64,000 nucleotides of DNA from Clostridium_AW malenominatum (GCF_039521365.1 NZ_BAAACF010000012.1:163566-227565), one strand, 5' to 3'. Numbered from the stretch's first letter, positions 33,466-43,477 are shown. Notes: a model not told the origin generated them from the letters alone. Numbers and translations are program-made.

Positions 33466-34887
33466 TTAATATAGTTTCTTTAATTCTTCTATTTTTTTAT
33501 TTATCATTTCATCAACTCTATTATTGTATTCTATTACATCCTTTACATTAGGAGCTCTCTCTATTTTATTGGAATCTAGATATATAATCTTTGTAATTCC
33601 ATCTGCTCCCAAGGCAATAATAGTCTGTTTTTCTTCTATCATTTGTATATTATATATACATTCCTTACCCCCTAAAGCATAACCTATATTTTCCATGTTC
33701 CCAACCATATTTTTTTGTCTATACATATAATACGGCTTCATCTTTAAGTTCTTGGACAATTCAAAGGTTTCTTCATACATTAAGTTCAATTCTTCTTGAT
33801 GAATGGAATTTAAATACTCCTCTAACTTTTCAAGTAGTTTAGACCCCTTCTTAATAGCCATCCCATGAACTGTTATACTATCAGGTTTTAAGTCATATAT
33901 TTCTTTGCAAGTGTTTTTTATGTGAGACAACCTCTCTCCAGGTAGCCCTACAATTATATCCATATTTATATTATCAAAGCCCATTTCTCTAGCAATTTTA
34001 TAACTTTCTTTAACATCTTGTGCAGTATGATTTCTTCCTATGAGCTTTAAGGTTTCATCATTCATAGTTTGAGGGTTTATACTAATTCTTGTAACCCCAT
34101 ATTTTTTCATAGTTGAAAATTTATCCACAGATAAGCTGTCAGGTCTTCCACATTCTACAGTGAATTCTTCTATATGATTTTCACAGACAAAATTATTATA
34201 TATTTTCTCCATGATATAGCTAAATTCCTCATCCCCTATAGCAGTGGGAGTGCCTCCTCCAAAATATAAGGTCTGTATAATTAATCTCTTTTCTTTTATA
34301 AATTTATTTATTTCTTCTATTTCTTTGGTTAAGGCCTTAATATAGCCATCTACATGCTTTTTAAAACTACCTATAGGGTTTGATGCAAAGGAACAATAGG
34401 AACATCTTGTAGGACAAAATGGCATTCCTATATAAAGACTTATTTTGTCCTTACTATTATTTACCATACTGTTCTCTACTCTTGCAATTTCTATGCATAG
34501 CTTAGCTTTTTCTTCTTCCGCCAAGTAATGCTCTTTAAAAAACTCTACTATTTCCCCTTCATCTTTTCCATCTCTTAATAGACTCAAGGCTACCTTACTA
34601 GGTCTTATGCCAAGCATAGTACCCCACGGAAAGTCCTTTCCCGTTCTCTTTTTCAAAAAAATATATATAGATTTTTTAAGTTCTTCTTTAAAGTTAATTT
34701 CCTTGTTTATTGAATAGATTTCTATTCCAATCTCATCTTCTATGTAAATTGTGTTTTCATCCTGAGTGATTTTATAGTTCCAATGTAATGAATCAAATTT
34801 AAATTCTCTTAAAGGAAAGAATAAATTAAAAATTTGGAACACATCGTATCTATTTTTTAAGTCATAAAGATTTATTATAATTTCCAT
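33466..34887 (-). CDS. hemZ: HemZ-type radical SAM coproporphyrinogen III oxidase-like protein
   Basis: The 473-residue protein has the radical SAM cluster motif Cys158-x3-Cys162-x2-Cys165 (CPTRCSYC), a following GGGTPTA, and the HemN/HemZ pattern of the clostridial rel-hemZ locus. An extra N-terminal region of about 150 residues is typical of HemZ. HemN relatives decarboxylate coproporphyrinogen III without oxygen, but HemZ activity is debated and no other haem genes are near. It is probably in the operon with the MBL hydrolase and aspS. Confidence 0.9.
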   Translation of the reverse strand: MEIIINLYDLKNRYDVFQIFNLFFPLREFKFDSLHWNYKITQDENTIYIEDEIGIEIYSINKEINFKEELKKSIYIFLKKRTGKDFPWGTMLGIRPSKVALSLLRDGKDEGEIVEFFKEHYLAEEEKAKLCIEIARVENSMVNNSKDKISLYIGMPFCPTRCSYCSFASNPIGSFKKHVDGYIKALTKEIEEINKFIKEKRLIIQTLYFGGGTPTAIGDEEFSYIMEKIYNNFVCENHIEEFTVECGRPDSLSVDKFSTMKKYGVTRISINPQTMNDETLKLIGRNHTAQDVKESYKIAREMGFDNINMDIIVGLPGERLSHIKNTCKEIYDLKPDSITVHGMAIKKGSKLLEKLEEYLNSIHQEELNLMYEETFELSKNLKMKPYYMYRQKNMVGNMENIGYALGGKECIYNIQMIEEKQTIIALGADGITKIIYLDSNKIERAPNVKDVIEYNNRVDEMINKKIEELKKLY

Positions 34888-34907
34888 ATTATCTACTTTC
34901 TTTCTCT

Positions 34908-35513
34908 CTATAAAAATGGATTATACATCTTTTCATAATCTATTCTGCTTTCATTCCCGTGACCTGGAAGAATTACTGTATCCTCTGGAAGGGTTAAAAG
35001 TTTAGTTTTAATGCTCTTTATTAGGGTATTAAAATCTCCACCTTCAAAATCAGTTCTTCCAATAGATCCTTCAAAAATAGTATCTCCTGTAAATACAACA
35101 TTTTTTATTAAAAAGCACATTCCACCTTTAGAGTGCCCTGGTGTTTCTATGCACTTTATATGCATATCTCCAACTCCAAACTCATCTCCATCTTTTAAGT
35201 AGATGTCTGCTTCTCCAAAGTTCTTTACCTCTCCAAATACATAGCCACCTTTTTTAATGGCCTTTTCATCTTCTTCATTTATGCACACAGAAGCGTTGGT
35301 TAATTTTTTTAATTCACTAACTGCCCCAATATGATCAAGATGTCCATGAGTTAAAAATATATACTTTACTTTAGCACCCATTCTTTTAATTTCATCATCC
35401 ACTACAGAAGCTTCAGCACCAGGATCTATTACTAAGGCTTCCTTTGTTTTATCATCCATAACAATATAACAATTAGCAGCATAAGACCCTAAGGGCAATC
35501 TGTTAATTTTCAT
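34908..35513 (-). CDS. Metallo-beta-lactamase fold hydrolase (glyoxalase II-like, YqgX type)
   Basis: The start is ATG 35513 with GGAG eight bases upstream; a GTG three codons earlier is possible. The 201-residue protein has the zinc motif THGHLDH, further ligands in ETPGHSKGG and FTGDTIF, and LPGHGNES. It resembles YqgX/GloB hydrolases acting on thioesters such as bacillithiol adducts. The substrate is not known. Position between dtd and hemZ is conserved in clostridia. Confidence 0.9.
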   Translation of the reverse strand: MKINRLPLGSYAANCYIVMDDKTKEALVIDPGAEASVVDDEIKRMGAKVKYIFLTHGHLDHIGAVSELKKLTNASVCINEEDEKAIKKGGYVFGEVKNFGEADIYLKDGDEFGVGDMHIKCIETPGHSKGGMCFLIKNVVFTGDTIFEGSIGRTDFEGGDFNTLIKSIKTKLLTLPEDTVILPGHGNESRIDYEKMYNPFL

Positions 35514-35531
35514 ATCCTTCACTCCTCAATT

Positions 35532-35981
35532 TTAAAATGTTTTTTTGCTATCTAATAGTATGGTAACAGGCCCATCGTTTACTATTGTTACTTCCATATC
35601 AGCTCCAAACTCTCCTGTTTCCACATTACTTATCATTTCCTTACATTGCTTAATAAATTCCTCATAAAGAGCTTTAGCTTCTTCCCCTCCTAAAGCTTCT
35701 ATAAAGCTAGGTCTTTTACCCTTCCTTACATCTCCATACAGAGTAAATTGAGAAATCACGAGAAGCTCTCCCCCTACATCTAAGAGGGATTTATTCATCT
35801 TTTCTTCTTCATCTTGAAATATTCTTAGATTTATTATTTTGTCCTTTAAGTACTTTATGTCCTCAAAAGTATCTCCCTTGCAAATGCCTAAAAGTACATT
35901 TAATCCCATTCCAATACTTCCTATAGTTTTTCCATCTACTACTACTTTAGACATCTTAACTCTTTGCACAACGGCTCTCAA
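35532..35981 (-). CDS. dtd: D-aminoacyl-tRNA deacylase
   Basis: TTG 35981 is favoured as start because GAGGTG lies six bases upstream and the product (LRAVVQRV as MRAVVQRV) then has the standard 149 residues; GTG 35990 and ATG 35987 sit on the ribosome site itself. The protein has SQFTLYGDVRKGKRPSF and the C-terminal DGPVTILLDS (the cross-subunit Gly-cisPro region is NDGPVT). It hydrolyses D-amino acids and glycine from mischarged tRNA. It follows rel, as in Bacillus. Confidence 0.95.
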   Translation of the reverse strand: MRAVVQRVKMSKVVVDGKTIGSIGMGLNVLLGICKGDTFEDIKYLKDKIINLRIFQDEEEKMNKSLLDVGGELLVISQFTLYGDVRKGKRPSFIEALGGEEAKALYEEFIKQCKEMISNVETGEFGADMEVTIVNDGPVTILLDSKKTF

Positions 35982-35992
35982 AACCATCACCT

Positions 35993-38206
35993 CTAATTTT
36001 TAGTTCTATATACCTCTGTAACTCCCTTTAATCTTTTAATTCTCTTCATTAAATCTTTTAGGTGTTCAATATTAGGTATTTTTAATTTTATATTCACTAA
36101 AGCATATATTCCTCTAATTGGCTTAGCATTTATAGCATAAAGATTTGTCTTTGTTTCTGTTATTATTTCCATAATTTCCGCAAGCAAGCCATCTCTATCC
36201 TCTGATTTTACCTGAATTTCTGCTATATAAGCTCCTGACTTTGATTCTCCCCAGCTTACTTCCACTACTTTGTTTTCTTCGTCTTGTATTAAATTAGCTA
36301 TATTAGAACAGTCTTTTCTGTGAACAGAAACCCCTCTTCCCTTGGTAATGTATCCAACTATTTCATCTCCTGGCACTGGATTACAACATTTAGAAAATCT
36401 AATTAATAGATTACTAGCTCCCTTAACAATTATTCCTGGTGCAGAAGGGTTTTTTCTATTAACTTTATTTTGTTCTTTTTTATTGCTTTTAACATTAGCA
36501 TTATTCATAATTTCTTCATTGGACAATTGAACTTTATTGCCTTTTTCATATATGTCTCTAATTTTTGAAACAATACTTGAAGAGGATATGTCTCCCATTC
36601 CTGCTGCTGCATAAAGATCCTCAATAGAATTAAAGCTGTATCTCTTTAGTATATTGATAATAATATCACCTTTAGCAATTTCTCCAAAGTTATACCCCTG
36701 CTTTTTTGCTTCTTTTTCTAATAATTCTCTTCCTCTACCTACATACTCTTCTCTTTTCACCTTTTTAAACCAAGCTCTAATTTTACTTTTAGCTTGATTA
36801 CTCTTAGCCATATTTATCCAATCCATACTAGGTCCTTTTGAAGTAGACGAGGTTACAATCTCAACTATTTCACCAGTTTTCAAATGATAATCTAAAGGTA
36901 CCATTTTACTATTAACCTTAGCACCTACGCATTTATTTCCTATATCTGTATGAATTTTATAGGCAAAATCTATTGGAGTAGATTCACTTGGAAGATTGAT
37001 TACATTCCCCTTTGGAGTGAATACGAAAATTTCATCAGAAAATAAGTCTATCTTAAATCCTTCCATAAATTCAGTAGCGTCAGCGGTTTCCCTTTGCCAT
37101 TCAAGTATTTCTCTAAGCCAGGAAAGTTTTAAGTCCATGTTTCCTTCGGCACTAGCTTCCTGAGCAACCTCCATAGGCTTTCCTTCTTTGTATTTCCAAT
37201 GGGCAGCTATACCGTATTCAGCAGTTCTATGCATTTCTTCTGTTCTTATTTGTATTTCAAAGGGCTTTCCCTGAGGCCCTATTACTGTAGAATGCAGTGA
37301 TTGATACATATTAGGCTTAGGCATAGCTATATAGTCTTTAAATCTCCCTGGTATAGGTTTATACATAGTATGAACTATTCCCAGTGCCGCATAGCAATCC
37401 TTTACAGTTTCCACAAGTATTCTTACAGCAGTTAAATCAAATATTTGTTCAAGGGTTTTATTTTGATTAGTCATTTTTCTATATATGCTATAAAAGTGTT
37501 TTGGTCTTCCTTCAATATCAGATTTTATTCCAGACTTTAATAAATTCTCTGATAACTCTTTTGTTATAGTTTCAATATAAGCTTCTCTTTCCACTCTTTT
37601 TTCAGCTATTTTTTTTACTAAATCATAATATTCTTCCGAATTTATATATCTAAAGGCTAAATCCTCTAGTTCCCATTTAATTTTTGAAATTCCTAGTCTG
37701 TGAGCAAGAGGGGCAAATATATCAAAGGTTTCCTTTGCCTTTTCCTTTTGTTTATCCTCAGTCATATATTTTAAGGTTCTCATATTATGAAGTCTATCCG
37801 CTAGTTTAATTAATATCACTCTAACATCTTTAGCCATGGCTAGAAGCATTTTTCTTATATTATCCGCTTGTTGTTCTTCTTTTGTTTTATATTTAATTTT
37901 ACCAAGTTTAGTTACTCCTTCAACTAAATCGGCAACTTCGCTGCTAAATTCTTTTTCTATATCTTCATAAGTGAATATTGTATCTTCAATAACATCATGC
38001 AAAATACCAGCTACAATAGTGCTGGTGTCCATACCCATTTCTGCCAATATGCTTGCTACCTCTAAAGGATGAATAATATAGGGTTCTCCGGATTCCCTTT
38101 TTTGCTCCTTATGGGCTTCATAGGCAATATTATATGCTTTTTTTACTAGTTCTTTATCAACGAAACTACAGTTTTTATCTATTTTATCCATCAACTTTTC
38201 AAGCAT
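35993..38206 (-). CDS. relA: Bifunctional (p)ppGpp synthetase/hydrolase Rel
   Basis: The start is ATG 38206 with GGAGAG six bases upstream, giving 737 residues. Domains in order: HD hydrolase (GILHDVIEDT, HDxxED), synthetase (RFKDYIAMPKPNMYQSLH), TGS (VFTPKGNVINLP), zinc-finger-like region (CCNPVPGDEIVGY) and C-terminal ACT. Both catalytic sites look intact. It makes and removes the stringent-response alarmone on starved ribosomes. Confidence 0.96.
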   Translation of the reverse strand: MLEKLMDKIDKNCSFVDKELVKKAYNIAYEAHKEQKRESGEPYIIHPLEVASILAEMGMDTSTIVAGILHDVIEDTIFTYEDIEKEFSSEVADLVEGVTKLGKIKYKTKEEQQADNIRKMLLAMAKDVRVILIKLADRLHNMRTLKYMTEDKQKEKAKETFDIFAPLAHRLGISKIKWELEDLAFRYINSEEYYDLVKKIAEKRVEREAYIETITKELSENLLKSGIKSDIEGRPKHFYSIYRKMTNQNKTLEQIFDLTAVRILVETVKDCYAALGIVHTMYKPIPGRFKDYIAMPKPNMYQSLHSTVIGPQGKPFEIQIRTEEMHRTAEYGIAAHWKYKEGKPMEVAQEASAEGNMDLKLSWLREILEWQRETADATEFMEGFKIDLFSDEIFVFTPKGNVINLPSESTPIDFAYKIHTDIGNKCVGAKVNSKMVPLDYHLKTGEIVEIVTSSTSKGPSMDWINMAKSNQAKSKIRAWFKKVKREEYVGRGRELLEKEAKKQGYNFGEIAKGDIIINILKRYSFNSIEDLYAAAGMGDISSSSIVSKIRDIYEKGNKVQLSNEEIMNNANVKSNKKEQNKVNRKNPSAPGIIVKGASNLLIRFSKCCNPVPGDEIVGYITKGRGVSVHRKDCSNIANLIQDEENKVVEVSWGESKSGAYIAEIQVKSEDRDGLLAEIMEIITETKTNLYAINAKPIRGIYALVNIKLKIPNIEHLKDLMKRIKRLKGVTEVYRTKN

Positions 38207-38227
38207 ATTTTTCTCTCCTAAAATCAA

Positions 38228-38250
38228 TGGCTGGTTTTATTAACCAGCCA
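38228..38250 (-). terminator. Hairpin between apt and rel
   Basis: TGGCTGGTT (38228-38236) and AACCAGCCA (38242-38250) with a 5-nt loop. The minus strand continues TTGATTTTAGGAGAG, so it would attenuate transcription from apt into rel. Confidence 0.6.
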
Positions 38251-38307
38251 CTTATTATTTATTAACATTATATAATATTTTGTAGAAACATGCAATTTTT
38301 ATTTTGG

Positions 38308-38826
38308 CTATATGTTATATTCTACAAGGGATTGAACCTTATAGTCCTTAATTTTTTCTCTTCCTTTTAAATCTGTTAATTCTATTACAAAATTAATTGA
38401 GATTACTTCTCCGCCTAAACTTTCCACCATCTTTGCTACGGTTTCAATAGTTCCTCCTGTGGCAAGTAAATCATCTATAATTGCTACCCTTTGACCAGGC
38501 TTTATAGCATCTTTATGCATCTCTAATATATCGTTTCCATATTCTAAATCATATGCTCCAGCTACGGTTTCACAAGGAAGCTTACCTTTTTTTCTAACTG
38601 GAACAAAACCTGCTCCTAATCCATAGGCTACTGGCACTCCAAATAAAAACCCTCTAGCTTCTGGACCAACTACTATATCAATTTTTTCATCCTTTAATTC
38701 TTCTATCATGGAATTTATAGTAAAGTTTAAAGCTTCACTATCTTTTAAAATAGTTGTAACATCTTTAAAGCTTATTCCTTCCTTTGGAAAATCTTCAATT
38801 ATTCTTATTTTTTCTTTCAAATTCAT
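38308..38826 (-). CDS. apt: Adenine phosphoribosyltransferase
   Basis: The 172-residue protein has normal length and the PRPP-binding motif VAIIDDLLATGGT, with VGPEARGFLFG upstream. It converts adenine and PRPP to AMP. It lies between the RecJ-like gene and rel, matching Bacillus order. Confidence 0.96.
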   Translation of the reverse strand: MNLKEKIRIIEDFPKEGISFKDVTTILKDSEALNFTINSMIEELKDEKIDIVVGPEARGFLFGVPVAYGLGAGFVPVRKKGKLPCETVAGAYDLEYGNDILEMHKDAIKPGQRVAIIDDLLATGGTIETVAKMVESLGGEVISINFVIELTDLKGREKIKDYKVQSLVEYNI

Positions 38827-38866
38827 TATTTATTCCCCCTAGAATCCATAATATTATATTATCAGT

Positions 38867-39712
38867 TTACTTTGCATAAACTTTACTACTTTTAACTTCA
38901 TTCTTTAAATATTTAGCAATTTGTTCTGCTCTATCACTATTTGACGTTGTAAGCAATTCTACTGTAATTCTAGCATTATCCAAAACTCTAGAATTATTCC
39001 AAGAAGGAGCTACATTATCAATAATTTTAAATATATTTTCTATGTCTATATGTTTTATTTTATTCACTTTCATCAAAGCTTTCAAGCCATAATTATTTGT
39101 ATAATTCATATGATAAATGCCCTCGTCTATCATAATCTTATTTTCTCCATCATATGTAGCTTTGTTAGACATGGTTCCTATCATAACTAAATCTAAATAT
39201 TTACTAATACTTTTCATTTGATAGTATGAGGAAATAGCTTGAACCAATTTATATGTTACTCCCGCATTAGATAAATTTTTAAAAGGATACACACATCCTT
39301 CTTGACTTGGGTTAATTACAATAGTATTAGGTACTTTTCCCCTGCAAACTTGAGCGTCTGTAATTATTACATCAATACCAAGTTGTTTGCAAAGTTCCAC
39401 CTGTTCAAAGGAATTTACTCCACAACCCACGGTTATCATTAAATTAGCTCCCAAAAATTTTACATGATTTTTTATTATATCAGTTTTAATATCAAAATTC
39501 CCATCTCCATCTGATATAAAATATTCAACATCTGCATTTAAATATTTTAACACCAAAAAAAGCAATGAAACTCCTGATATTCCATCCAAATCACAACATC
39601 CATATAATACTATTTTTTCCCTTTCGTTTACAGCTTTTACTATTCTAATCAAAGCTTCTTTCATATTCTTCAACAAAAAGGGATTATAAAAACAATACGT
39701 TTTATTCTCCAT
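38867..39712 (-). CDS. Truncated, catalytically degenerate RecJ/DHH-family protein
   Basis: The start is ATG 39712 with GGAGG eight bases upstream; 281 residues against about 570-780 for RecJ. It aligns with the RecJ N-terminal DHH domain and sits in the normal recJ slot between secDF and apt. However, the motifs are altered: GDYDADG is GCCDLDG (38-44), VDxG is VGCG (95-98), DHH is DAQ (119-121), and the ADV-type Asp near 184 is Asn. The metal site should therefore be lost. The frame is open and well translated by its ribosome site, so it may be a retained pseudoenzyme with a binding role. No DHHA1 or OB domain follows. Confidence 0.82.
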   Translation of the reverse strand: MENKTYCFYNPFLLKNMKEALIRIVKAVNEREKIVLYGCCDLDGISGVSLLFLVLKYLNADVEYFISDGDGNFDIKTDIIKNHVKFLGANLMITVGCGVNSFEQVELCKQLGIDVIITDAQVCRGKVPNTIVINPSQEGCVYPFKNLSNAGVTYKLVQAISSYYQMKSISKYLDLVMIGTMSNKATYDGENKIMIDEGIYHMNYTNNYGLKALMKVNKIKHIDIENIFKIIDNVAPSWNNSRVLDNARITVELLTTSNSDRAEQIAKYLKNEVKSSKVYAK

Positions 39713-39804
39713 AGCAAAGTCCTCCAAAAAATAAAAAGCATATATAATTATAAGTTATAATATACTTTTTTACAAACATTTTATCAAATTATATATAAAA
39801 ATAA

Positions 39805-39832
39805 AAAATCAGAGCAAAATCGCTCTGATTTT
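39805..39832 (-). terminator. Terminator after secDF
   Basis: AAAATCAGAGC (39805-39815) pairs with GCTCTGATTTT (39822-39832); the minus strand continues TTTTATTTTTATA. Confidence 0.9.
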
Positions 39833-39834
39833 TG

Positions 39835-41976
39835 TTACTTTTTAGCTAAATCTCTATTTTTTAAATATACCCACAATGGACTTGCTATAAAAATTGACGA
39901 ATATCCTCCAGCTACTATTCCAATTACAAGCGGTATGGCAAAGTCCCTAACAGAAGGAACATATATGCCTACAGCTGCTATGGTAATTAAAGTAGTTACG
40001 CTTGTATATATGGATCTTTTAATGGTTTGAGAAATACTTAAATTTGCAATTTCTCCATCACTTGCTCTCTTCATTCTTTTTGAATTTTCTCTTATTCTGT
40101 CGAATACAACTATAGTATCATTAATAGAGTATCCTACTATGGTTAATATGGCAGCTATAAAACTGCTATTTATAGGTATTTGTAATACAGCATATACAGC
40201 AAGAGTTATTAATACGTCGTGAAGTAGAGCTATAATAGCTGCTAATCCAAATTTCAATTCGAATCTAAATCCTATATATATTAACATTCCAATATTGGCT
40301 ATGATTAGAGCTAATATTGCCTTTCGTGTTAATTCTTTTCCAATTGAAGCTCCTATGGTTTGTTGAGAAAGTAAATCCTTATCCTCAAGCTTATACTTTT
40401 CTTTTATTTCCTTAAACATAGGATCAATTTGACTTTCCTCTAAAGAGTTACTTCTTATTTCTAAATGTATTTCTCCAGAAGAATTAGTTGCAGAATTTGT
40501 AGTATAATCCTTTGTGTATTTTCCGATTATACCCTCTATCTCTTCCTTGTTATACTCACTCTTCATATTGATTTGAACTAAAGTACCTCCTTTAAAGTCA
40601 ATACCAAAGTTTAAACCACTTTTAATACTAAAGAATAATCCTGAAAGCATTATAACAAGAGATAAGGCAACCCATACCTTTGTTCTTTCAATTATCTTAA
40701 GGGATTTTGTTTCCCCTTCCTTCCTACTAGCACCAAAGGCTGCTAAACTATTAAGCAATCCAATATTTACAGCTAATTTAAGTAAGGATCTTGTTATAAC
40801 TATAGCTGTAAGCATACTTAATACTATACCTATTATTAATGTGAGGGCAAAGCCTTTTACTGCTCCTGAACCTAGATTATATAAAACTAATCCTGCAATT
40901 ATAGTTGTTGTATTAGAGTCTATAATTGAAGATAATGCTCTATGGAAACCTGATTCTACTGAGCTTCTTATAGATTTACCTGCCGATAGCTCTTCTTTTA
41001 TTCTTTCAAATATTAAAATATTTGCATCTACTGCCATACCTATAGTTAATAGGAAACCAGCTATTCCAGATAGAGTTAAAGTTGCCTTAATTGAAACAAA
41101 AGTTAAAAGTACTAAAACTATATATAAAACTAAAGCTATATTTGCAATAAGTCCTGGAATCCTATAGAAGAATAGCATAAATAACATAACTAAACCTATT
41201 CCTATGCCACCTGCTTTAAAGCTAAGCGGAAGAGCATTAGCTCCTAAGGTAGCTCCTACGGTTTTAGCTTCCACAGGTTTTACTACTACTGGAAGAGCTC
41301 CAGATTTAATTATTCCTGCCTGTCTTTTAGCTTCTTCAAGGGATTTACTTCCTGTTATCATACCTTTTCCAGTAGCTATAACATCATTTACCATTGGATT
41401 CGTTAAAAGTTCCTCATCCATGTAAATTGCAATTTGCTGTCCTATAAACTTCTTAGTAGCTTCTGCAAATTTCTTAGTCCCTTCATCGGTAAACTCTAAA
41501 CTTATTATTGGCTGATTGTTATCAGGATTTATTTGAGCCACTGCATTTTTAACATCTTTACCTGTTAATATAACTTCTTTATCTGGTCCTATGAATTTTA
41601 ATTCACCAGTTTTACCAACAGTGTCTATTACTTCTTTAGCATTATACACTCCTGGTATTTCTATTCTAATTCTTTTTTCCCCTTCTCTTTGAACTATTGT
41701 TTCACTAACACCTAGTTTATTTACTCTCATAGATATAAGTTCAATAGTTCTATCTATAGTTGCATTATCTACCTTGTCTTCCTGTATTTCCTCTACTAGG
41801 GAAACTCCCCCTTGAAGGTCCAATCCTTTTTTTATAGCTTCATTAAAGGATTTTACTCTATATCCCGTTCCAAATACATTTTCTATACCAAAGGTCCCTG
41901 CATAAGCTAAAAAACCTATAATCAACACTGAAAGTATAAAAAACATTGTGCTTTTGAAGGTTTTATTACCTTTCAT
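39835..41976 (-). CDS. secDF: Fused protein translocase SecDF
   Basis: The 713-residue single chain has a SecD half (GLDLQGGVSLV near residue 50, a large periplasmic-type domain, then GIAGFLLTIGMAVDANILIFERI) and a SecF half (GIDFKGGTLVQINM, IVGYSINDTIVVFDRIREN), with about twelve membrane segments. SecDF uses the proton or sodium gradient to help release proteins from SecYEG. Fusion is usual in Bacillus, while many clostridia keep two genes. YajC lies 2.4 kb upstream. Confidence 0.96.
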   Translation of the reverse strand: MKGNKTFKSTMFFILSVLIIGFLAYAGTFGIENVFGTGYRVKSFNEAIKKGLDLQGGVSLVEEIQEDKVDNATIDRTIELISMRVNKLGVSETIVQREGEKRIRIEIPGVYNAKEVIDTVGKTGELKFIGPDKEVILTGKDVKNAVAQINPDNNQPIISLEFTDEGTKKFAEATKKFIGQQIAIYMDEELLTNPMVNDVIATGKGMITGSKSLEEAKRQAGIIKSGALPVVVKPVEAKTVGATLGANALPLSFKAGGIGIGLVMLFMLFFYRIPGLIANIALVLYIVLVLLTFVSIKATLTLSGIAGFLLTIGMAVDANILIFERIKEELSAGKSIRSSVESGFHRALSSIIDSNTTTIIAGLVLYNLGSGAVKGFALTLIIGIVLSMLTAIVITRSLLKLAVNIGLLNSLAAFGASRKEGETKSLKIIERTKVWVALSLVIMLSGLFFSIKSGLNFGIDFKGGTLVQINMKSEYNKEEIEGIIGKYTKDYTTNSATNSSGEIHLEIRSNSLEESQIDPMFKEIKEKYKLEDKDLLSQQTIGASIGKELTRKAILALIIANIGMLIYIGFRFELKFGLAAIIALLHDVLITLAVYAVLQIPINSSFIAAILTIVGYSINDTIVVFDRIRENSKRMKRASDGEIANLSISQTIKRSIYTSVTTLITIAAVGIYVPSVRDFAIPLVIGIVAGGYSSIFIASPLWVYLKNRDLAKK

Positions 41977-42048
41977 ATTTATCCCCCTTCTTCTGTGTAT
42001 TTCATAAAAATTATATAGCTAATGTAAAAAATAGTCAATATAATAGAG

Positions 42049-43413
42049 CTATTCTTCCATTAACTGTGATTTTAAAGCAATAGCACATTCTATTCTCTTC
42101 TTCTGCATTTCGCATCCTAGGCTGTACGGAACCGAAATATCCTTATTAAAGTTAAAGTTATTTGCTTGGCACCCACCGCTGCAATAAAATCTTGCCCAGC
42201 ACTCCATACAAGTAGGTTTAAAGTAAATATTTCCTTCCTTAAACTGCTTTTCTATATTTTCATTTAGCCCCTCTTCAAATACATTTCCCATTTTAAATTC
42301 TTCATTACCAACAAATTGGTGACATGGGTATATATCTCCTGAAGGAGTCACAGCCACATATTCATGTCCTGCTCCACAGCCAGATATTCTCTTATAAACA
42401 CATGGTCCTCCTTGAAGGTCTATGTTGAAATGGTAAAATTTAAAGGGATTTCCCTCTTTGTGTCTTTTAAGTAATTCCTTATAAAGTTTATCGTATTGTT
42501 CAAATATTTTTGGTAAATCGTCTTCTCTAAGAGACAATGGATGACTATCCTCTAGTACTACAGGTTCTATAGATAGCTCATCAAATCCTTCATTTACTAA
42601 ATGCATAACATCTTCAAAAAAGTCCGTATTTTTTCTAGTAAAGGTGCCTCTTGCATAATATTGCTTTCCTTTACCTCTCATTCCCACCATCTTTTTTATC
42701 TTAGGAAGTATGACATCGTAGCTTCCTTTTCCAGTAACTCCTGGTCTTACTTCATCATTTATTTCTTTTCTACCATCAATGCTTAACACTATATTTCCCA
42801 TGTTTTTATCTAAATAATCCATTATTTCATCATTTAGCAAAACTCCATTGGTAGTCATAGTAAATCTTATTACTTTATTGTGAGCCTTTCCCTGTTCTTT
42901 TCCATACTCCACTATTTCTTTAATAGTATTGAAAGCCATTAAAGGTTCTCCGCCAAAAAGGTCAACTTCTATATTTCTTCTAGTCCCTGAGCTTTTAATT
43001 ACAAAATCTATTGCTTTCTTGCCCACTTCTGGAGACATAATCTCTCTTTTTCCTTTATATTCTCCCTCATCTGCAAAACAATACTGGCATCTTAAATTAC
43101 AATCATGAGCTATATTTAAACATAGTGCTTTTATTAAGGATTCTTCCTCTCCTGCTTTTAGCCCTATATTTTTATATAGATCCTTTGAGTATAGCATACC
43201 TTCATTAACAAGGGTTTCTAACTCCTCATAAGCCTCAAATATATATTCCTTTTCATATTTACCTTCAAAGGCTTTTAATACCTCTTCTTTATCTTTTAAT
43301 CCATCTTTTTCAACCATTTCGTAAATTAGCTCGTCCACTAGGTGTACTGCTCCAGAATTTACGTCTAATATATAAAATTCTCCATCTTGAATAAATTTGT
43401 GTATAAGTGACAA
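42049..43413 (-). CDS. scfB: SCIFF peptide maturase (radical SAM/SPASM thioether enzyme)
   Basis: The start is TTG 43413, preceded by GGAGG at good spacing. The 454-residue protein has a RiPP recognition-like N-terminal region, the radical SAM motif Cys105-x3-Cys109-x2-Cys112 (CNLRCQYC), DLFGGEPL, and a Cys-rich SPASM C-terminus (SGCGAGHEY, CHQF, CMECWARFYCSGGC). By family it forms sulfur-to-alpha-carbon thioether cross-links in the SCIFF peptide encoded 65 bp upstream. A terminator between the two genes would keep enzyme below peptide. Confidence 0.95.
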   Translation of the reverse strand: MSLIHKFIQDGEFYILDVNSGAVHLVDELIYEMVEKDGLKDKEEVLKAFEGKYEKEYIFEAYEELETLVNEGMLYSKDLYKNIGLKAGEEESLIKALCLNIAHDCNLRCQYCFADEGEYKGKREIMSPEVGKKAIDFVIKSSGTRRNIEVDLFGGEPLMAFNTIKEIVEYGKEQGKAHNKVIRFTMTTNGVLLNDEIMDYLDKNMGNIVLSIDGRKEINDEVRPGVTGKGSYDVILPKIKKMVGMRGKGKQYYARGTFTRKNTDFFEDVMHLVNEGFDELSIEPVVLEDSHPLSLREDDLPKIFEQYDKLYKELLKRHKEGNPFKFYHFNIDLQGGPCVYKRISGCGAGHEYVAVTPSGDIYPCHQFVGNEEFKMGNVFEEGLNENIEKQFKEGNIYFKPTCMECWARFYCSGGCQANNFNFNKDISVPYSLGCEMQKKRIECAIALKSQLMEE

Positions 43414-43446
43414 GATATTTCCTCCTAATCTATTTGGACTAAATTT

Positions 43447-43474
43447 AAAGCAGTAACCTTAGGTTACTGCTTTT
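43447..43474 (-). terminator. Attenuating terminator between SCIFF peptide and maturase
   Basis: AAAGCAGTAACC and GGTTACTGCTTT arms with a 3-nt loop, four bases after the peptide stop codon. Partial read-through is probably how the maturase is expressed. Confidence 0.85.
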
Positions 43475-43477
43475 ATA

